From the NCBI GenBank assembly GCA_965215445.1, contig CBDCDT010000002.1, positions 1 through 64,000 on the forward strand: a stretch of DNA of 64,000 nt, in the 5' to 3' direction. Below, in pieces: positions 50,066 through 59,816 of this stretch. Each line of letters starts with the position of its first letter. Within the stretch, counting starts at the first letter, position 1. Both the position numbers and the translations under genes were made by a program. Below the pieces are notes generated by a model. That model had not been told where the DNA came from, did not search any database, and was given only the letters and a program-made list of their open reading frames with translations. This DNA comes from CBDBLK01 sp965215445. Its GTDB lineage: Bacteria; Bdellovibrionota; Bacteriovoracia; Bacteriovoracales; Bacteriovoracaceae.

Positions 50066-51601
50066 CTATTTATCACTTGCAGGAATGCGATTTTTCGGTG
50101 GAAAATACCAGCCTGGAGTTCCCGCCGCCCAATAGGGTTCCAAAAGCCTTGATGGATAAACACAATCCACAAAATCTCCCTTGGCAAAGAAAAGCTCGTG
50201 GTTGTCGATATAAATTTCACGGGCCTTGGGACGGCAACGCTTTAAAACCTCTTCGCTATCCTGAGCAGTAGACCAATATATATTTCCCGACCCCATATTG
50301 TTTCTCTCCAAAATAATGTAGTGGTAGTGATTTTTTTTTATTGAATGGGCCTTGTAATGGTCAATGTTTTTTCCTGGTAGCATGATAAAGGGGACAATCC
50401 CCCCACTGGCAAGAATCGCCTCATTTTTTGGAATCAAGGAAAGTTTGTCCTTGACTAATTGATTGTCTCTCATTTTATTGGGAGTGGCAGGACACCAGTA
50501 GGCGACTTTGTCAAAAAATACGGACTCAAACATATTGTTGTAAATTTCCCAACTCGAAAAAACAAAAAGCCCGATCGTAACAACAACCATTTTTTTGGAA
50601 AGATGATCCAACATTCTTAAAGAAACCAACAGGCCCAATAAAATCCCCGCAAATGGTGCTCCGTAATGAATATCAATACGCCCCTGCCATGCCTGTAAAA
50701 ACAAAAGTGGCATAAAAAAGAGTGCGATGGCAAACAAGTATTGCAACGGAAAATGTTCCCTCCGATCTCTCAAATTTTTGGCGTAAAAAAGAAAACTGGC
50801 GACAAAAGGATAAAACATTTTAACAAAGAGAGGAACGTCATAACCGGCCATTTTTTCTTTGAAATGGGCGAACAGGCCTTTCGCCAAGGAATCGAAAACC
50901 TGGCCTCCATAATTTGCCGTCGAACCTAAAAATTCCTTGCGCAAATACAACTCAAAAATAATAAAGGGGAACGTAATCGCCATAATTCCCATGCCCAAAC
51001 GATATTCTTTTTTAAAAATATAAAAAAGGCCCAAGGGAAACAGGGCGATGGGATAGGATTCTTTAAACAAGCACAGAGCAAACACAGTAAAAATTAAGGC
51101 CTTGCTATTGTGATTGACGATAAACACGACCAGCCAAAAAAATGGCAAAATCGACCAAGTTGTAGGGTGAATGGGATAAAGCAATGGGGAGAGTAAAAGT
51201 CGGGTTGCCAACGCACAAAGCAGGTAGGGCAACGCTGCTTGTAAATCCCACTTAAAAAGAAAGACAATACTCAAAAGCAAAACAATAAAAAAGAGCCATT
51301 CAAATACCAACAATTGTTGAAAACCCTGGCCAAAAACCGCCGTAAAGGCCACTGCCAAATAAATAATGGGATCAAAGTGATCGTTAAAAATCTCAATCCC
51401 TCTAATGGAGACAAAAGGATTGGGATCTTTCAAGGTGAGAATGTCGTAGATGGCCTGTTGATAGATGGAAAAATCAACGGCGTTGAGACAGTTAAAATAT
51501 ATGGCCTTCACGTTTGAAAGCAAAGGCCAGAGCGTAAAAAAGGCCAAAATTGTTCCCAAAAAAAGTTTGTATCCGTTGATGAAATGTCGGTTTGCAAACA
51601 A
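50066..51601 (-). CDS. DUF2079 multi-pass membrane protein, copy 2
   Basis: 511 residues, start TTG at 51601 with AAGGAA upstream. A paralogue of copy 1: both share DFSIYQQAIYDIL..KDPNPFVS, NDHFDPIIYLAV, the middle LLYPIHPTTWSILPFFWL and the tail RCRPKAREIYIDN. Intergenic distance is 12 bases, so one transcript is likely. About 11 membrane helices, ending in a soluble C-terminal part with several Tyr/Trp. A tandem duplication that has diverged moderately. Confidence 0.88.
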   Translation of the reverse strand: MFANRHFINGYKLFLGTILAFFTLWPLLSNVKAIYFNCLNAVDFSIYQQAIYDILTLKDPNPFVSIRGIEIFNDHFDPIIYLAVAFTAVFGQGFQQLLVFEWLFFIVLLLSIVFLFKWDLQAALPYLLCALATRLLLSPLLYPIHPTTWSILPFFWLVVFIVNHNSKALIFTVFALCLFKESYPIALFPLGLFYIFKKEYRLGMGIMAITFPFIIFELYLRKEFLGSTANYGGQVFDSLAKGLFAHFKEKMAGYDVPLFVKMFYPFVASFLFYAKNLRDRREHFPLQYLFAIALFFMPLLFLQAWQGRIDIHYGAPFAGILLGLLVSLRMLDHLSKKMVVVTIGLFVFSSWEIYNNMFESVFFDKVAYWCPATPNKMRDNQLVKDKLSLIPKNEAILASGGIVPFIMLPGKNIDHYKAHSIKKNHYHYIILERNNMGSGNIYWSTAQDSEEVLKRCRPKAREIYIDNHELFFAKGDFVDCVYPSRLLEPYWAAGTPGWYFPPKNRIPASDK

Positions 51602-51716
51602 AGATCATTCCTTAAAACAAAATAGTCTGACACCTCCCGTTTCGAGTTTTTTGAAGAAATGCTTTAATACTGGTCTTGAAAACCGAGATAGAAACTCTGC
51701 TATGACTACTTATTGA

Positions 51717-52802
51717 TTATCCGAAAAGATACTGGCGCACTTTGGGGTTGTCCCTTTTCCAGATGGCAAAGTCGATAAAGTAGTGGTGAATGTTGATAAA
51801 AATCACAAAGGCAAACATAAAAAAGGTCGATCCCAATATGGCCCGGTCGTAACTTGCTAATTGATCCAACCAGGTGGGAATGGTATCGAAAAAAAGCGTC
51901 CCTAAAATCACGCTGGCCAGGACGTAAACCAACATTCCCAGCACCCATTTTTTTCTGTATTTTGCCGAATCGCCCTCAATCGCCTCGGGCCTGGTGCGGT
52001 TTTTGACGTAGGCGAGAGCAAACAGCATGTATTGCAAGGAATGAAAGAAGGGAATCATATAAAAATAACTGGGATGATAAAATACGGGGATATGCCAGGC
52101 ATAGATCGAGCAGAAGGCCACCACCGCATTGAAGGGAATCCATTTTCCAGTTTGAATGTATTTGTACACCACCTGACAGGCAAAAATTAAAAGCGAGAGG
52201 CCAATGGTGGCGTAACAAGCGGAAATGCTCCATGTGGGAAGGGCGGAAGTCTGGTATTTCAAACCATAAAAATCGTGAGAGTGGATGCCGGTATTGGCGG
52301 AGAGAAAAGAAATCATCCACAGAGCGTACATATTGAGCGTGATGATCCGACGCTCCCACTTGTCAAAAGAAATCTTTTGAAAGGCGGAAATGACCACCAC
52401 GCAGCCGAGTACCTGTTTGATGTAGTGATGCCCCACCAGAAAAAACATCGCCTTGGCCATATAACCGAGCAGTACCTGCGAACCTTCGAAGGCGGCAAAG
52501 GCGAGATAGGCAAGCATAAGGACGGGAACCACAATTCCGGCCAAACACATACGCCAGTTTTTGGTGATTTGACCGAAATGGTCTACATACAAAAATTGAT
52601 AGGAAATAAGGAAGTGGGGGTAATTCACCACAAAGGCCAGATAAAACATGATGACGCTGATTTTGTGAATGTCTTGATTGGCGGGAACGAGCAACAGGAA
52701 GAGAGGAAGCATAATCAAAGAGATGCCCCCCACCATGAGAAAATCGACCAGCGGACTTAACACCGCCGCCTGCTTGAGAGGACGGGCCTGAACTCCTTCC
52801 AT
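51717..52802 (-). CDS. Multi-pass membrane protein with conserved-looking histidines
   Basis: 361 residues from an ATG at 52802, chosen because AGGGAG sits seven bases upstream; an ATG 30 bases earlier is possible. About nine membrane helices. Histidines fall in helix-end motifs (NYPHF, VGHHYIKQ, HSHDFYG, FFHSLQY, NIHHYFIDF), reminiscent of membrane di-iron or haem proteins, but no known family is matched. It is the last gene before ffh, in opposite direction. Function unknown. Confidence 0.7.
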   Translation of the reverse strand: MEGVQARPLKQAAVLSPLVDFLMVGGISLIMLPLFLLLVPANQDIHKISVIMFYLAFVVNYPHFLISYQFLYVDHFGQITKNWRMCLAGIVVPVLMLAYLAFAAFEGSQVLLGYMAKAMFFLVGHHYIKQVLGCVVVISAFQKISFDKWERRIITLNMYALWMISFLSANTGIHSHDFYGLKYQTSALPTWSISACYATIGLSLLIFACQVVYKYIQTGKWIPFNAVVAFCSIYAWHIPVFYHPSYFYMIPFFHSLQYMLFALAYVKNRTRPEAIEGDSAKYRKKWVLGMLVYVLASVILGTLFFDTIPTWLDQLASYDRAILGSTFFMFAFVIFINIHHYFIDFAIWKRDNPKVRQYLFG

Positions 52803-52858
52803 AGGTTTGCTCCCTGACCTTGAGTGTCTCATGCTTTTTTAAAAAATGTCAAAAGCGC

Positions 52859-52894
52859 TGGACTATTCTCTTTGTATCCCCTATAAAGTGGGCG
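52859..52894 (+). promoter_or_regulatory. Predicted promoter of ffh, leaderless
   Basis: TGGACT (52859-52864), 17-base spacer, TATAAA (52882-52887), then seven bases to the ATG at 52895. No SD precedes that ATG. Confidence 0.45.
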
Positions 52895-54331
52895 ATGTTT
52901 GATTCACTCAGCGAAAGATTTTCCAACGCTTTTAAAGCGCTTCAGGGCAATACAAAAATTACCCCCTCCAATATTGAGGCCACGCTCAAGGAAATTCGCG
53001 GGGCGCTTTTGGAGGCCGACGTCAATTTTAGGGTGGTGCGGGAATTTACCAATACCGTGCGCGAAAAGGCCATGGGAGAGGAGGTTCTCAAGGGAGTCGG
53101 CCCCGGAGAGCAATTCATCAAAATAGTTCAAGACGAACTGGCACAGGTGATGGGACAGGCCCACGAGGGGCTTAATCTCGACCGCCCCAAACCCTTTCCC
53201 ATCCTGATTGTGGGCCTCAATGGCCAGGGCAAAACCACTTTTGCCGGAAAGCTTGCCCTGCACCTCAAGGAACACCACAAACAATCCGTGCTGCTGGTTC
53301 CCGCCGACACTTTCAGACCGGCGGCCAAACAGCAATTGGCCACTTTGGCGGAAAAGGTGGGAGTCCATTTTTTTGACAGCAATTTGTCATACCACCCGCG
53401 TCATATCACCGCCCTGGCGTTGGATCACGCCAAACGCGAAAACCTGGATATGGTCATTGTAGACACCGCCGGCCGCTTGCACGTGGACGACGGGTTGATG
53501 AAACAAATGGTGGAGATCAAGCGCTCGGTGGCCAAGTTTGACCCCGAAGTGCTGATGGTGGCCGATGCCATGACCGGCCAGGAAGCGGTCAATGTGGCCA
53601 AACATTTCCACCAGGCGGTGAAACTGACCGGCGTGGCCCTCTCCAAAATGGATTCGGATGCCCGTGGAGGCGCGGCGCTTTCCATTCGCCACGTCACCGG
53701 CGTTCCCATCAAATACCTCTCTACCGGAGAGAGGATGCAGGATTTGGAGCTTTTCCACCCCGACCGCCTGGCCGGCCGCATTTTGGACAAAGGGGATGTG
53801 GTTTCCCTGGTGGAAAAGGCCCAGGCGGCGATTGACGAGCGCGAAGCTGAAAACATGATGAAGCGCATTGAAAAAGGTCAATTCAGTGTGGACGACCTGA
53901 TGAAGCAAATGGATATTATGAAGGGCCTGGGCAGTTTGTCTTCAGTGCTCAAAATGCTACCGGGCATGGGTGGCTCTTTGCGCAAGCTGGGAGATTTAAC
54001 TCCTGCCGATAATGAAATCAAGCGCATCCGGGTGATGATTAACTCCATGACCTATACCGAGCGAAAAGACTATAAAATTATCAAGGCCTCGCGCATGGAA
54101 CGCATCGCCAAAGGCGCTGGCCACGATTTGCAGACAGTGCGCAATTTTCTCGACAACTTTGGCCAAATGGAAAAAATGATGGGAAGTATCAAACACATTA
54201 TGCGGGGAGGAGGGCCTTCCAGCCTGTCCAATCTCTACCGGGGAGTGAAGGGCGGCCCCCAAACTGCCAGGAAACCGAAACGCAAAAAGGGCAAAGCGCG
54301 CGGCCCCTGGGGGGGAGGCTTTTTTCGATGA
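52895..54331 (+). CDS. ffh: Signal recognition particle GTPase
   Basis: 478 residues from ATG 52895 (frame opens earlier). Binds nascent membrane-protein signals and delivers them to FtsY. N domain (MFDSLSERFSNAFKAL), G domain with GTP loops GLNGQGKTT, ADTFRPAA, DTAGR and TKMD variant SKMDSDARGG, and the Met-rich M domain (MMKRIEKGQFSVDDLMKQM, LPGMGG). The G1 loop is usually GLQG(S/A)GKTT; here Asn replaces Gln. Basic GGPS tail. Starts the ffh-rpsP-khpA operon. Confidence 0.95.
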   Translation: MFDSLSERFSNAFKALQGNTKITPSNIEATLKEIRGALLEADVNFRVVREFTNTVREKAMGEEVLKGVGPGEQFIKIVQDELAQVMGQAHEGLNLDRPKPFPILIVGLNGQGKTTFAGKLALHLKEHHKQSVLLVPADTFRPAAKQQLATLAEKVGVHFFDSNLSYHPRHITALALDHAKRENLDMVIVDTAGRLHVDDGLMKQMVEIKRSVAKFDPEVLMVADAMTGQEAVNVAKHFHQAVKLTGVALSKMDSDARGGAALSIRHVTGVPIKYLSTGERMQDLELFHPDRLAGRILDKGDVVSLVEKAQAAIDEREAENMMKRIEKGQFSVDDLMKQMDIMKGLGSLSSVLKMLPGMGGSLRKLGDLTPADNEIKRIRVMINSMTYTERKDYKIIKASRMERIAKGAGHDLQTVRNFLDNFGQMEKMMGSIKHIMRGGGPSSLSNLYRGVKGGPQTARKPKRKKGKARGPWGGGFFR

Positions 54332-54360
54332 TTGACTTCTTACAGAGAAAACATTATCCT
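54332..54360 (+). promoter_or_regulatory. Predicted promoter of rpsP-khpA
   Basis: TTGACT (54332-54337), 17-base spacer, TATCCT (54355-54360), just after the ffh stop. GTAGGAG then precedes the rpsP ATG. Confidence 0.55.
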
Positions 54361-54384
54361 GCTTGAAATTTGTAGGAGTTTGCT

Positions 54385-54633
54385 ATGGTAACTATTCGAT
54401 TGGCTAGAGGCGGAAGGGCCAGAAAACCCGTTTACACCATCGTTGCGGCCGATTCTCGCTGTAGTCGCGATGGGCGCTTTTTGGATCGCCTCGGGCAATA
54501 CAACCCTGGTCTTTCACAGGGCAAAGAATTGAGCAATGTCAAGACAGAATTGATAAAAGCGTGGGTAGGCAAAGGGGCCACCGTGAGCGACACGGTTCGC
54601 TCTCTACTCAAACGCAACCAAATTCAGCTTTAA
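54385..54633 (+). CDS. rpsP: Small-subunit ribosomal protein bS16
   Basis: 82 residues, standard size. The start MVTIRLARGGRARKPVYTIV and FLDRLGQYNPG are S16 signature blocks. SD GTAGGAG lies six bases upstream. It is followed after ten bases by khpA, the conserved order ffh-rpsP-khpA; the expected rimM-trmD-rplS genes are absent downstream. Confidence 0.97.
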   Translation: MVTIRLARGGRARKPVYTIVAADSRCSRDGRFLDRLGQYNPGLSQGKELSNVKTELIKAWVGKGATVSDTVRSLLKRNQIQL

Positions 54634-54643
54634 GGGCCTTTTG

Positions 54644-54883
54644 ATGGGTGAATTGGGTAAGCTGATCGAACATTTGGCAAAGTCTTTGGTAGACAACCCC
54701 GAAGAAGTCGTCGTCCGGGAAGTCTCCGGTGAACAAACCACCGTCATCGAACTCAAAGTCAACAACAGTGATCTCGGCAAAGTCATCGGCAAACAAGGGC
54801 GCACGGCCAAGGCCTTGCGAACCCTTCTCAGTGCCATTTCCACCAAAATCAAAAAGCGCGCCGTACTCGAAATTATCGAGTAG
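54644..54883 (+). CDS. khpA: KH-domain RNA-binding protein KhpA
   Basis: 79 residues from the ATG at 54644 (a TTG one codon earlier also works). Small KH-domain protein with the GxxG loop IGKQGRTA, family YlqC/KhpA, which binds RNA with KhpB and influences cell division and small-RNA regulation. Usual place behind rpsP. Full length for the family. Confidence 0.93.
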   Translation: MGELGKLIEHLAKSLVDNPEEVVVREVSGEQTTVIELKVNNSDLGKVIGKQGRTAKALRTLLSAISTKIKKRAVLEIIE

Positions 54884-54892
54884 TCTAAGCGC

Positions 54893-55627
54893 TCAACGTA
54901 AATACTTGTCCAGGCGCAGGGCCTTGCTCTTCCACTGGGCGTTGACCGACGGGTGCAAGAGCGGCGAGAGCGGGCCACGCTTGACCACTAGATAGGGGCA
55001 ACGCTGCCACAGTTTAAGAAAAACCGCCTCGGAGTCATTTTCAACGCCAATCAGTTGTTTGAGAATTTCCATCTCTTTGCGCCCCAAAGCGGAAGACTTG
55101 CGGCCGTTTGAAGCGTACATGGGATCGTAGAAAATGCGATCAAAGGTGGTGCCGGAAAAGGCCTCGGCACTCTCTCCAAAGACCAGGTGAAATTTGTCGG
55201 AAAAATGCAAAGCATCGGGGTGATTCGAGCGCTTCCAGCGCGCGAGCGCATCCCACAAAAGCACAAAGAGGAGGGGGTGGCGCTCACAGGCGTAGACCTC
55301 CTGCTCCCAGTACAAAAGCAGCAATGCGTCCCGCGCCGTTCCCACGCTGGCATCCAGAATTTTCAAAGTGCAATCCCTCTGCAGGCCCAGTGCCTTACCC
55401 AAGGGGGTCTTGCGGAAGATCGGAGCGCGTTTTTGCCAACGCTCCCACTCTGCACCAAAGTCGGGCCGCCACAGTCCCTCGGCACAGGCCAAATAAGGGC
55501 CTTCGGGAGTCCACCACAAATGGCCCAATACCGAATCATTCGAGATCGCAGGACGCCACTCCACTCCCGCCAACTCGGGAAGCTCCGGGCCTTTTGTTTC
55601 GGGTGAATGGTAGACGAGGCATATCAT
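54893..55627 (-). CDS. rsmJ: 16S rRNA m2G1516 methyltransferase, RsmJ-like
   Basis: 244 residues from the ATG at 55627 (frame opens 36 codons earlier, inside the next gene's end). Class I SAM methyltransferase with LDASVGTARDALLLL (SAM loop, usual form DATAGLGRDAF), ACERHPLLF and the catalytic-type FYDPMYAS, followed by LVVKRG; these are RsmJ/YhiQ features. Conserved relation to 16S G1516 modification is by family only. Directly adjacent to the DUF3800 gene. No strong SD. Confidence 0.8.
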   Translation of the reverse strand: MICLVYHSPETKGPELPELAGVEWRPAISNDSVLGHLWWTPEGPYLACAEGLWRPDFGAEWERWQKRAPIFRKTPLGKALGLQRDCTLKILDASVGTARDALLLLYWEQEVYACERHPLLFVLLWDALARWKRSNHPDALHFSDKFHLVFGESAEAFSGTTFDRIFYDPMYASNGRKSSALGRKEMEILKQLIGVENDSEAVFLKLWQRCPYLVVKRGPLSPLLHPSVNAQWKSKALRLDKYLR

Positions 55628-55641
55628 TTGGCAAAACCCAA

Positions 55642-56496
55642 TCAAAGGGTGCGTTTTTTTCTCGTAGCTTTTTTTGAAGATTTTTTTTTCTTTCGACGGG
55701 CAAGAAGAAATTTTGGTGTTTTTTCTTGCACCCATGGCCCAAATTCATACTTCTTTTTTCTGTTAAAACATACCGGACAGTCACAAATCTCTTTGTCTTT
55801 GCGTACATGAATCAATCCGTGAAGTTTACCGGCCTTGTTTTCAAACCTGTTGATGAGAAAATTAAAAAGCTGATTCTTTTCCCTCTCATATAATTTATAG
55901 GTCGCATGAGCAACATAATCTGCCAATTGTAACAACCGGCTTTCTTTTGCGTTGGCAAAATAGGGAATATCACTGAGTTTATTGACAAGGCCATACTGCG
56001 TTCCGCTTTCCCTATAACTCGACACCCACTCCCTGCTACGTTTGCTGTATTTACCTTCAGAAAATATGATTAACCCGCGTTCATCTTTTCCTGCCTTCGT
56101 TTTACTTCTTCCAAGGTACCTATTAAAACGATTGGAAATTTCCTCAATCGCCTTCTTGACTGCTTCGGCCCCATATAATTTATTGCTTTTTTCAATAACC
56201 GCAGCGTAGAGAATAACGCCATTTTGGTCGGCATCTAAAATCGTTTTTCCTATTTTGGCGAGAACCTTTTTTCTTATTTCTTCCGGTTGCCTTCTCCAAA
56301 AACCCTTTCCCGAAGCTATATCAGTCGTGTGAAAATCTATTGGGGGAGAAGTTGGAAAGTATTGTTTTTGAATATCGTCAACAGATTTGGAAAGATGAAA
56401 CGTAACTCTTTCATGAACCGCCAGACCTGCAAGAATAAAGTGCTTATCTTGTGCGTCAGATTCATTGCCGGATTCATCTAAATACAGGATGTACAT
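55642..56496 (-). CDS. DUF3800-domain protein
   Basis: 284 residues from ATG 56496. The opening YILYLDESGNE and later LLQLADYVAHATYKLYE are DUF3800 marks; the fold is RNase H-like with an acidic N-terminal motif, found often in defence or mobile contexts but of unknown activity. The C-terminus adds a CDCPVC zinc-like pair and a basic Lys-rich tail (KKKKSSKKATRKK). No SD. AT-rich. An 8-bp inverted repeat (GCAACTGG / CCAGTTGC, 56508-56515 and 56556-56563) lies just upstream. Confidence 0.85.
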   Translation of the reverse strand: MYILYLDESGNESDAQDKHFILAGLAVHERVTFHLSKSVDDIQKQYFPTSPPIDFHTTDIASGKGFWRRQPEEIRKKVLAKIGKTILDADQNGVILYAAVIEKSNKLYGAEAVKKAIEEISNRFNRYLGRSKTKAGKDERGLIIFSEGKYSKRSREWVSSYRESGTQYGLVNKLSDIPYFANAKESRLLQLADYVAHATYKLYEREKNQLFNFLINRFENKAGKLHGLIHVRKDKEICDCPVCFNRKKKYEFGPWVQEKTPKFLLARRKKKKSSKKATRKKRTL

Positions 56497-56729
56497 ACAA
56501 AAAAAAGGCAACTGGCGACCTCAAGGCCTGCGGGTTTCAAAAAAAGGAAACTCTACCAGTTGCAAACAATTTTCGGTTTAACTCTAAAACTATAAAAAAG
56601 TCAATCCTTATCAACAAAAAACAGGTAAATTTTACCCAGTCTGATAACGCAAAAGGCTACATAAACACTTATCTGTCATTATAATAAATCCTCCCCAAAA
56701 GGCCAGCGGCATGCTAAAAAGGGGGTCTT

Positions 56730-59714
56730 ATGAATCCCCTGCCCGCTCAAGAATTTAAAAAACATTATATTTCCCTCGAAGAAAGGGACGTTGAGCATAT
56801 GCTCAAAACGGTGGGGGTGGGTTCGCTGGAGGAATTGTTTGCACACATCCCTAAGAGTTTGCGCTTTGAACGCCCTCCCTCCGTGTGCGACTACCTCCCC
56901 CGCCCGCAACTTTTGTCTCACCTGCAAGAGTTGGCCGGCAAAAATCATCTCAAAAGTTGCTTTATCGGCGACGCTCTCAAGTGGTACCGAGTCCATCCCA
57001 TTGTCTCCCACGTCTCCAGCGTGCGCGGCCTGACCACCGCCTACACGCCCTATCAGCCCGAGCGCTGTCAGGGAACGCTGAGGAGTTTGTGGATTTACAG
57101 TTCCATGCTCGGTCAACTAACCGGGTTTGAGGCGATCAACGCCAGTTTTTACGAGCGCTCGACTTGCCTCTTTGAGGCGGCAAACACCGCTTTGCGAATC
57201 AAGAAAAGCGCCAAAATCATTTTGCTCTCGGAGGGATTGCACCCCCAGGATTTGGAAGTCATGCGCACGCTCGCACGCGAAACCTCCATGCGCCTGGAAA
57301 CTTTTCCCCTCGATCCCGGTTCGGGACGAAGTGACTTGCAGGCCTTGGGGGCCTTGCTGGAACAAAAGGGAGAGCAGGTGGCGGCGGTAATCTTCCCGCA
57401 AAGCAATTGCCTGGGGCTTTTAGAAGATGTCCACCGTCTCACCGATAGCGTTCACCAGCACCGAGCTTTGGCGATCGCAGTGATAGACCCTCTGCTGCTG
57501 GGTACGGAGGGGCTGATTCCCCCCTCGCACTTTGGCGAAAAAGGGGCGGACATGCTGGTGGGGGAAGGGCAACATTTGGCCATAGGGCCACACTTTGGCG
57601 GCCCCGGACTGGGGGTTTTTGGCATCCGCTTCAACCAGCAAAACCGCACCAACATTCGCTCCACCGCCGGCCGTTTCGTGGGCAAGGCCCGCGATGCCCA
57701 AGGCCGCGAGTGCCTGTGCATGGTTCTCTCCACCCGGGAACAACACATCCGCCGAGAAAAGGCGACCTCTAATATTTGTTCCAACCAAAGTTTCCTGGCC
57801 ACGCTGGCGGGGGCCTCGCTGCTGGCGCGGGGAGAAACTGGCATGAGCGAGACTTTAAAAAAGTCGCGCGCCAGAACCTCTGAAATGGCGAATTTTATCC
57901 AATCGCTCAATGGCCTTTCGCTGGCCTTTCCCCACACGCCCTTTTTTAATGAACTGTGTTTGAGCTACCCGGGCGACCTCTCAAAACTCATAGTCAAGGC
58001 CTCGCAAAAAGGCATCCAGCTAGGTGTCGATGTGAGCGAGCGGGTGGATTCATCCGATAGTCTGCTACTGCTCTTTTTTAACGATGCCCAGAGCGACGAA
58101 GATATGGATAAGCTCAAAACCTTTTTGAAAACCGAACTGGGAACCGCTTCGCGGCCGGCCCTCCCTCCGCCCGGCATTGAGGCGCGCCTTTTGCGAAAAG
58201 ATGCCGTCGGATTACCCAGCTTTAGCGAACACGAATTGCAAAAATTTTACAGTGACTTGGGAGAACAAAACGTCAGCCCCGACGACCACATTTATCCACT
58301 GGGAAGTTGTACCATGAAGTACAATCCCCACATCAACGACGAGGCGGCAAATCTTTCGGGATTTTGCGTGCCCCACCCCCAGGCCCCGGAAGAAGACGTG
58401 CAGGGGTGTCTGGAAATTCTCTACCACGTTCAGGAATATTTCAAGGCCATCACCGGCCTTCCCAGTGTGACCACTGAACCAGTGGCCGGAGCGCAAGGCG
58501 AATTGGTGGGGCTTAAAATGTTTCAGGCCTACCACCGCGAACGCGGCAACGGGGAAAGCAAAACGCTGGTTATCATCCCCCGCAGCGCCCACGGAACCAA
58601 CCCCGCCACCGCCACCATGGCCGGTTTTGATGCCAAAAAATTGCTCGTTGTCGATGCCGATTCAAATGGGCAAATCGACCTCGCCCAATTCCACGCTTTG
58701 ATGGATGAACACGGCGAGCGGGTGGCGGGCATGATGATTACCAACCCCAACACGGCGGGCATTTTTGAAAACCACTTCAAGGAAATGGCCGAACGCCTGC
58801 ACGCGGTAGACGCTCTGGTGTATATGGACGGCGCCAACATGAACGCCATCGCCGGATGGGTCAATCTCTCCGCCATGGGAGTCGATGCCGTTCACAACAA
58901 CCTTCATAAAACCTGGAGCATCCCCCACGGTGGCGGAGGCCCGGGCGATGCCATCGTCGCCGTAAGTGAAAAACTCTCAGACTACCTTCCGGGCCGACAA
59001 GTTGTGCGCGAAGGAGAACGCTTTTACACACGCATCCCCCGCAAATCCATCGGATCAATCCATCGCCACTGGGGCAACTTTTCCCACAAGGTACGCGCCT
59101 ACACTTATCTGCGCGCGCTGGGAGACGAGGGCATCCGCCGGATGAGTGCCGTCGCCGTTTTGTCGGCCAGGTATTTGCTGGAAAAACTTAAAAGTGTCTA
59201 CCCCATCCTCCCCACCGGAGGCGACCGCGCTCCTCGCATGCACGAATTTATTATCGGCATGAACCGGGAAGTCTGGGCAAAACTTCAAGAGATGGGCATT
59301 TCCAAGGCCCAGGGAATGTCAAAAATCGGGAAGCTCTTTTTGGACTTCGGCCCCCACACCCCCACCGTGGCCTTTCCCGAACCCCACGGCCTTATGATCG
59401 AACCCACCGAATCCTTTGCCCTGGCCGAACTCGACCGCTTTGCCGAAACCCTGCAGGCCATCGACTGCATCCTCAAGAAAACGCCCGAAGTTCTCCACAC
59501 CGCCCCCCACTTCACTCCAGTGGGAAAAATTGACGAAGTGGCGGCCAACAAGGACTTAAAACTTTCAGAACCTCTCCGTTCACTCGGAGCGGTGACACCC
59601 AACCGCATTTCCCCCCAAGAACTCAAAAATATGTCCCCCGGTCAGATTTTAGAGCGAATCACTCATCACCAGCGCGCACCCTCTGGCCAAATCGGCGCAA
59701 GCGGGCCAAACTAG
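56730..59714 (+). CDS. gcvP: Glycine dehydrogenase (decarboxylating), fused GcvPA-GcvPB type
   Basis: 994 residues. P protein of the glycine cleavage system: PLP enzyme decarboxylating glycine and passing aminomethyl to GcvH. The first ~470 residues resemble the separate GcvPA (LEELFAHIPKSLRF, YTPYQPERCQGTL) and the rest the GcvPB (YPLGSCTMKYNPHIN); PLP binds Lys727 (NNLHKTWSIPHGGGGPG). The sequence resembles the two-subunit type but is one chain. No gcvT or gcvH is nearby. AAGGGGG precedes the ATG. Confidence 0.93.
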   Translation: MNPLPAQEFKKHYISLEERDVEHMLKTVGVGSLEELFAHIPKSLRFERPPSVCDYLPRPQLLSHLQELAGKNHLKSCFIGDALKWYRVHPIVSHVSSVRGLTTAYTPYQPERCQGTLRSLWIYSSMLGQLTGFEAINASFYERSTCLFEAANTALRIKKSAKIILLSEGLHPQDLEVMRTLARETSMRLETFPLDPGSGRSDLQALGALLEQKGEQVAAVIFPQSNCLGLLEDVHRLTDSVHQHRALAIAVIDPLLLGTEGLIPPSHFGEKGADMLVGEGQHLAIGPHFGGPGLGVFGIRFNQQNRTNIRSTAGRFVGKARDAQGRECLCMVLSTREQHIRREKATSNICSNQSFLATLAGASLLARGETGMSETLKKSRARTSEMANFIQSLNGLSLAFPHTPFFNELCLSYPGDLSKLIVKASQKGIQLGVDVSERVDSSDSLLLLFFNDAQSDEDMDKLKTFLKTELGTASRPALPPPGIEARLLRKDAVGLPSFSEHELQKFYSDLGEQNVSPDDHIYPLGSCTMKYNPHINDEAANLSGFCVPHPQAPEEDVQGCLEILYHVQEYFKAITGLPSVTTEPVAGAQGELVGLKMFQAYHRERGNGESKTLVIIPRSAHGTNPATATMAGFDAKKLLVVDADSNGQIDLAQFHALMDEHGERVAGMMITNPNTAGIFENHFKEMAERLHAVDALVYMDGANMNAIAGWVNLSAMGVDAVHNNLHKTWSIPHGGGGPGDAIVAVSEKLSDYLPGRQVVREGERFYTRIPRKSIGSIHRHWGNFSHKVRAYTYLRALGDEGIRRMSAVAVLSARYLLEKLKSVYPILPTGGDRAPRMHEFIIGMNREVWAKLQEMGISKAQGMSKIGKLFLDFGPHTPTVAFPEPHGLMIEPTESFALAELDRFAETLQAIDCILKKTPEVLHTAPHFTPVGKIDEVAANKDLKLSEPLRSLGAVTPNRISPQELKNMSPGQILERITHHQRAPSGQIGASGPN

Positions 59715-59730
59715 CGCCACCAAAAACAGG

Positions 59731-59816
59731 GCCGAAGTGGCGGAATGGTAGACGCAGCGGATTCAAAATCCGCCGATGGCAACATCATGGGGGTTCAAGT
59801 CCCTTCTTCGGCACCA
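59731..59816 (+). tRNA. tRNA-Leu (anticodon CAA), CCA encoded
   Basis: Acceptor GCCGAAG pairs with CTTCGGC (59806-59812), discriminator A at 59813, CCA 59814-59816. Anticodon stem GCGGA/TCCGC with loop TTCAAAA gives CAA. A long variable arm (GATGGCAACATC) fits Leu. T-arm GGGGGTTCAAGTCCC. Confidence 0.95.
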
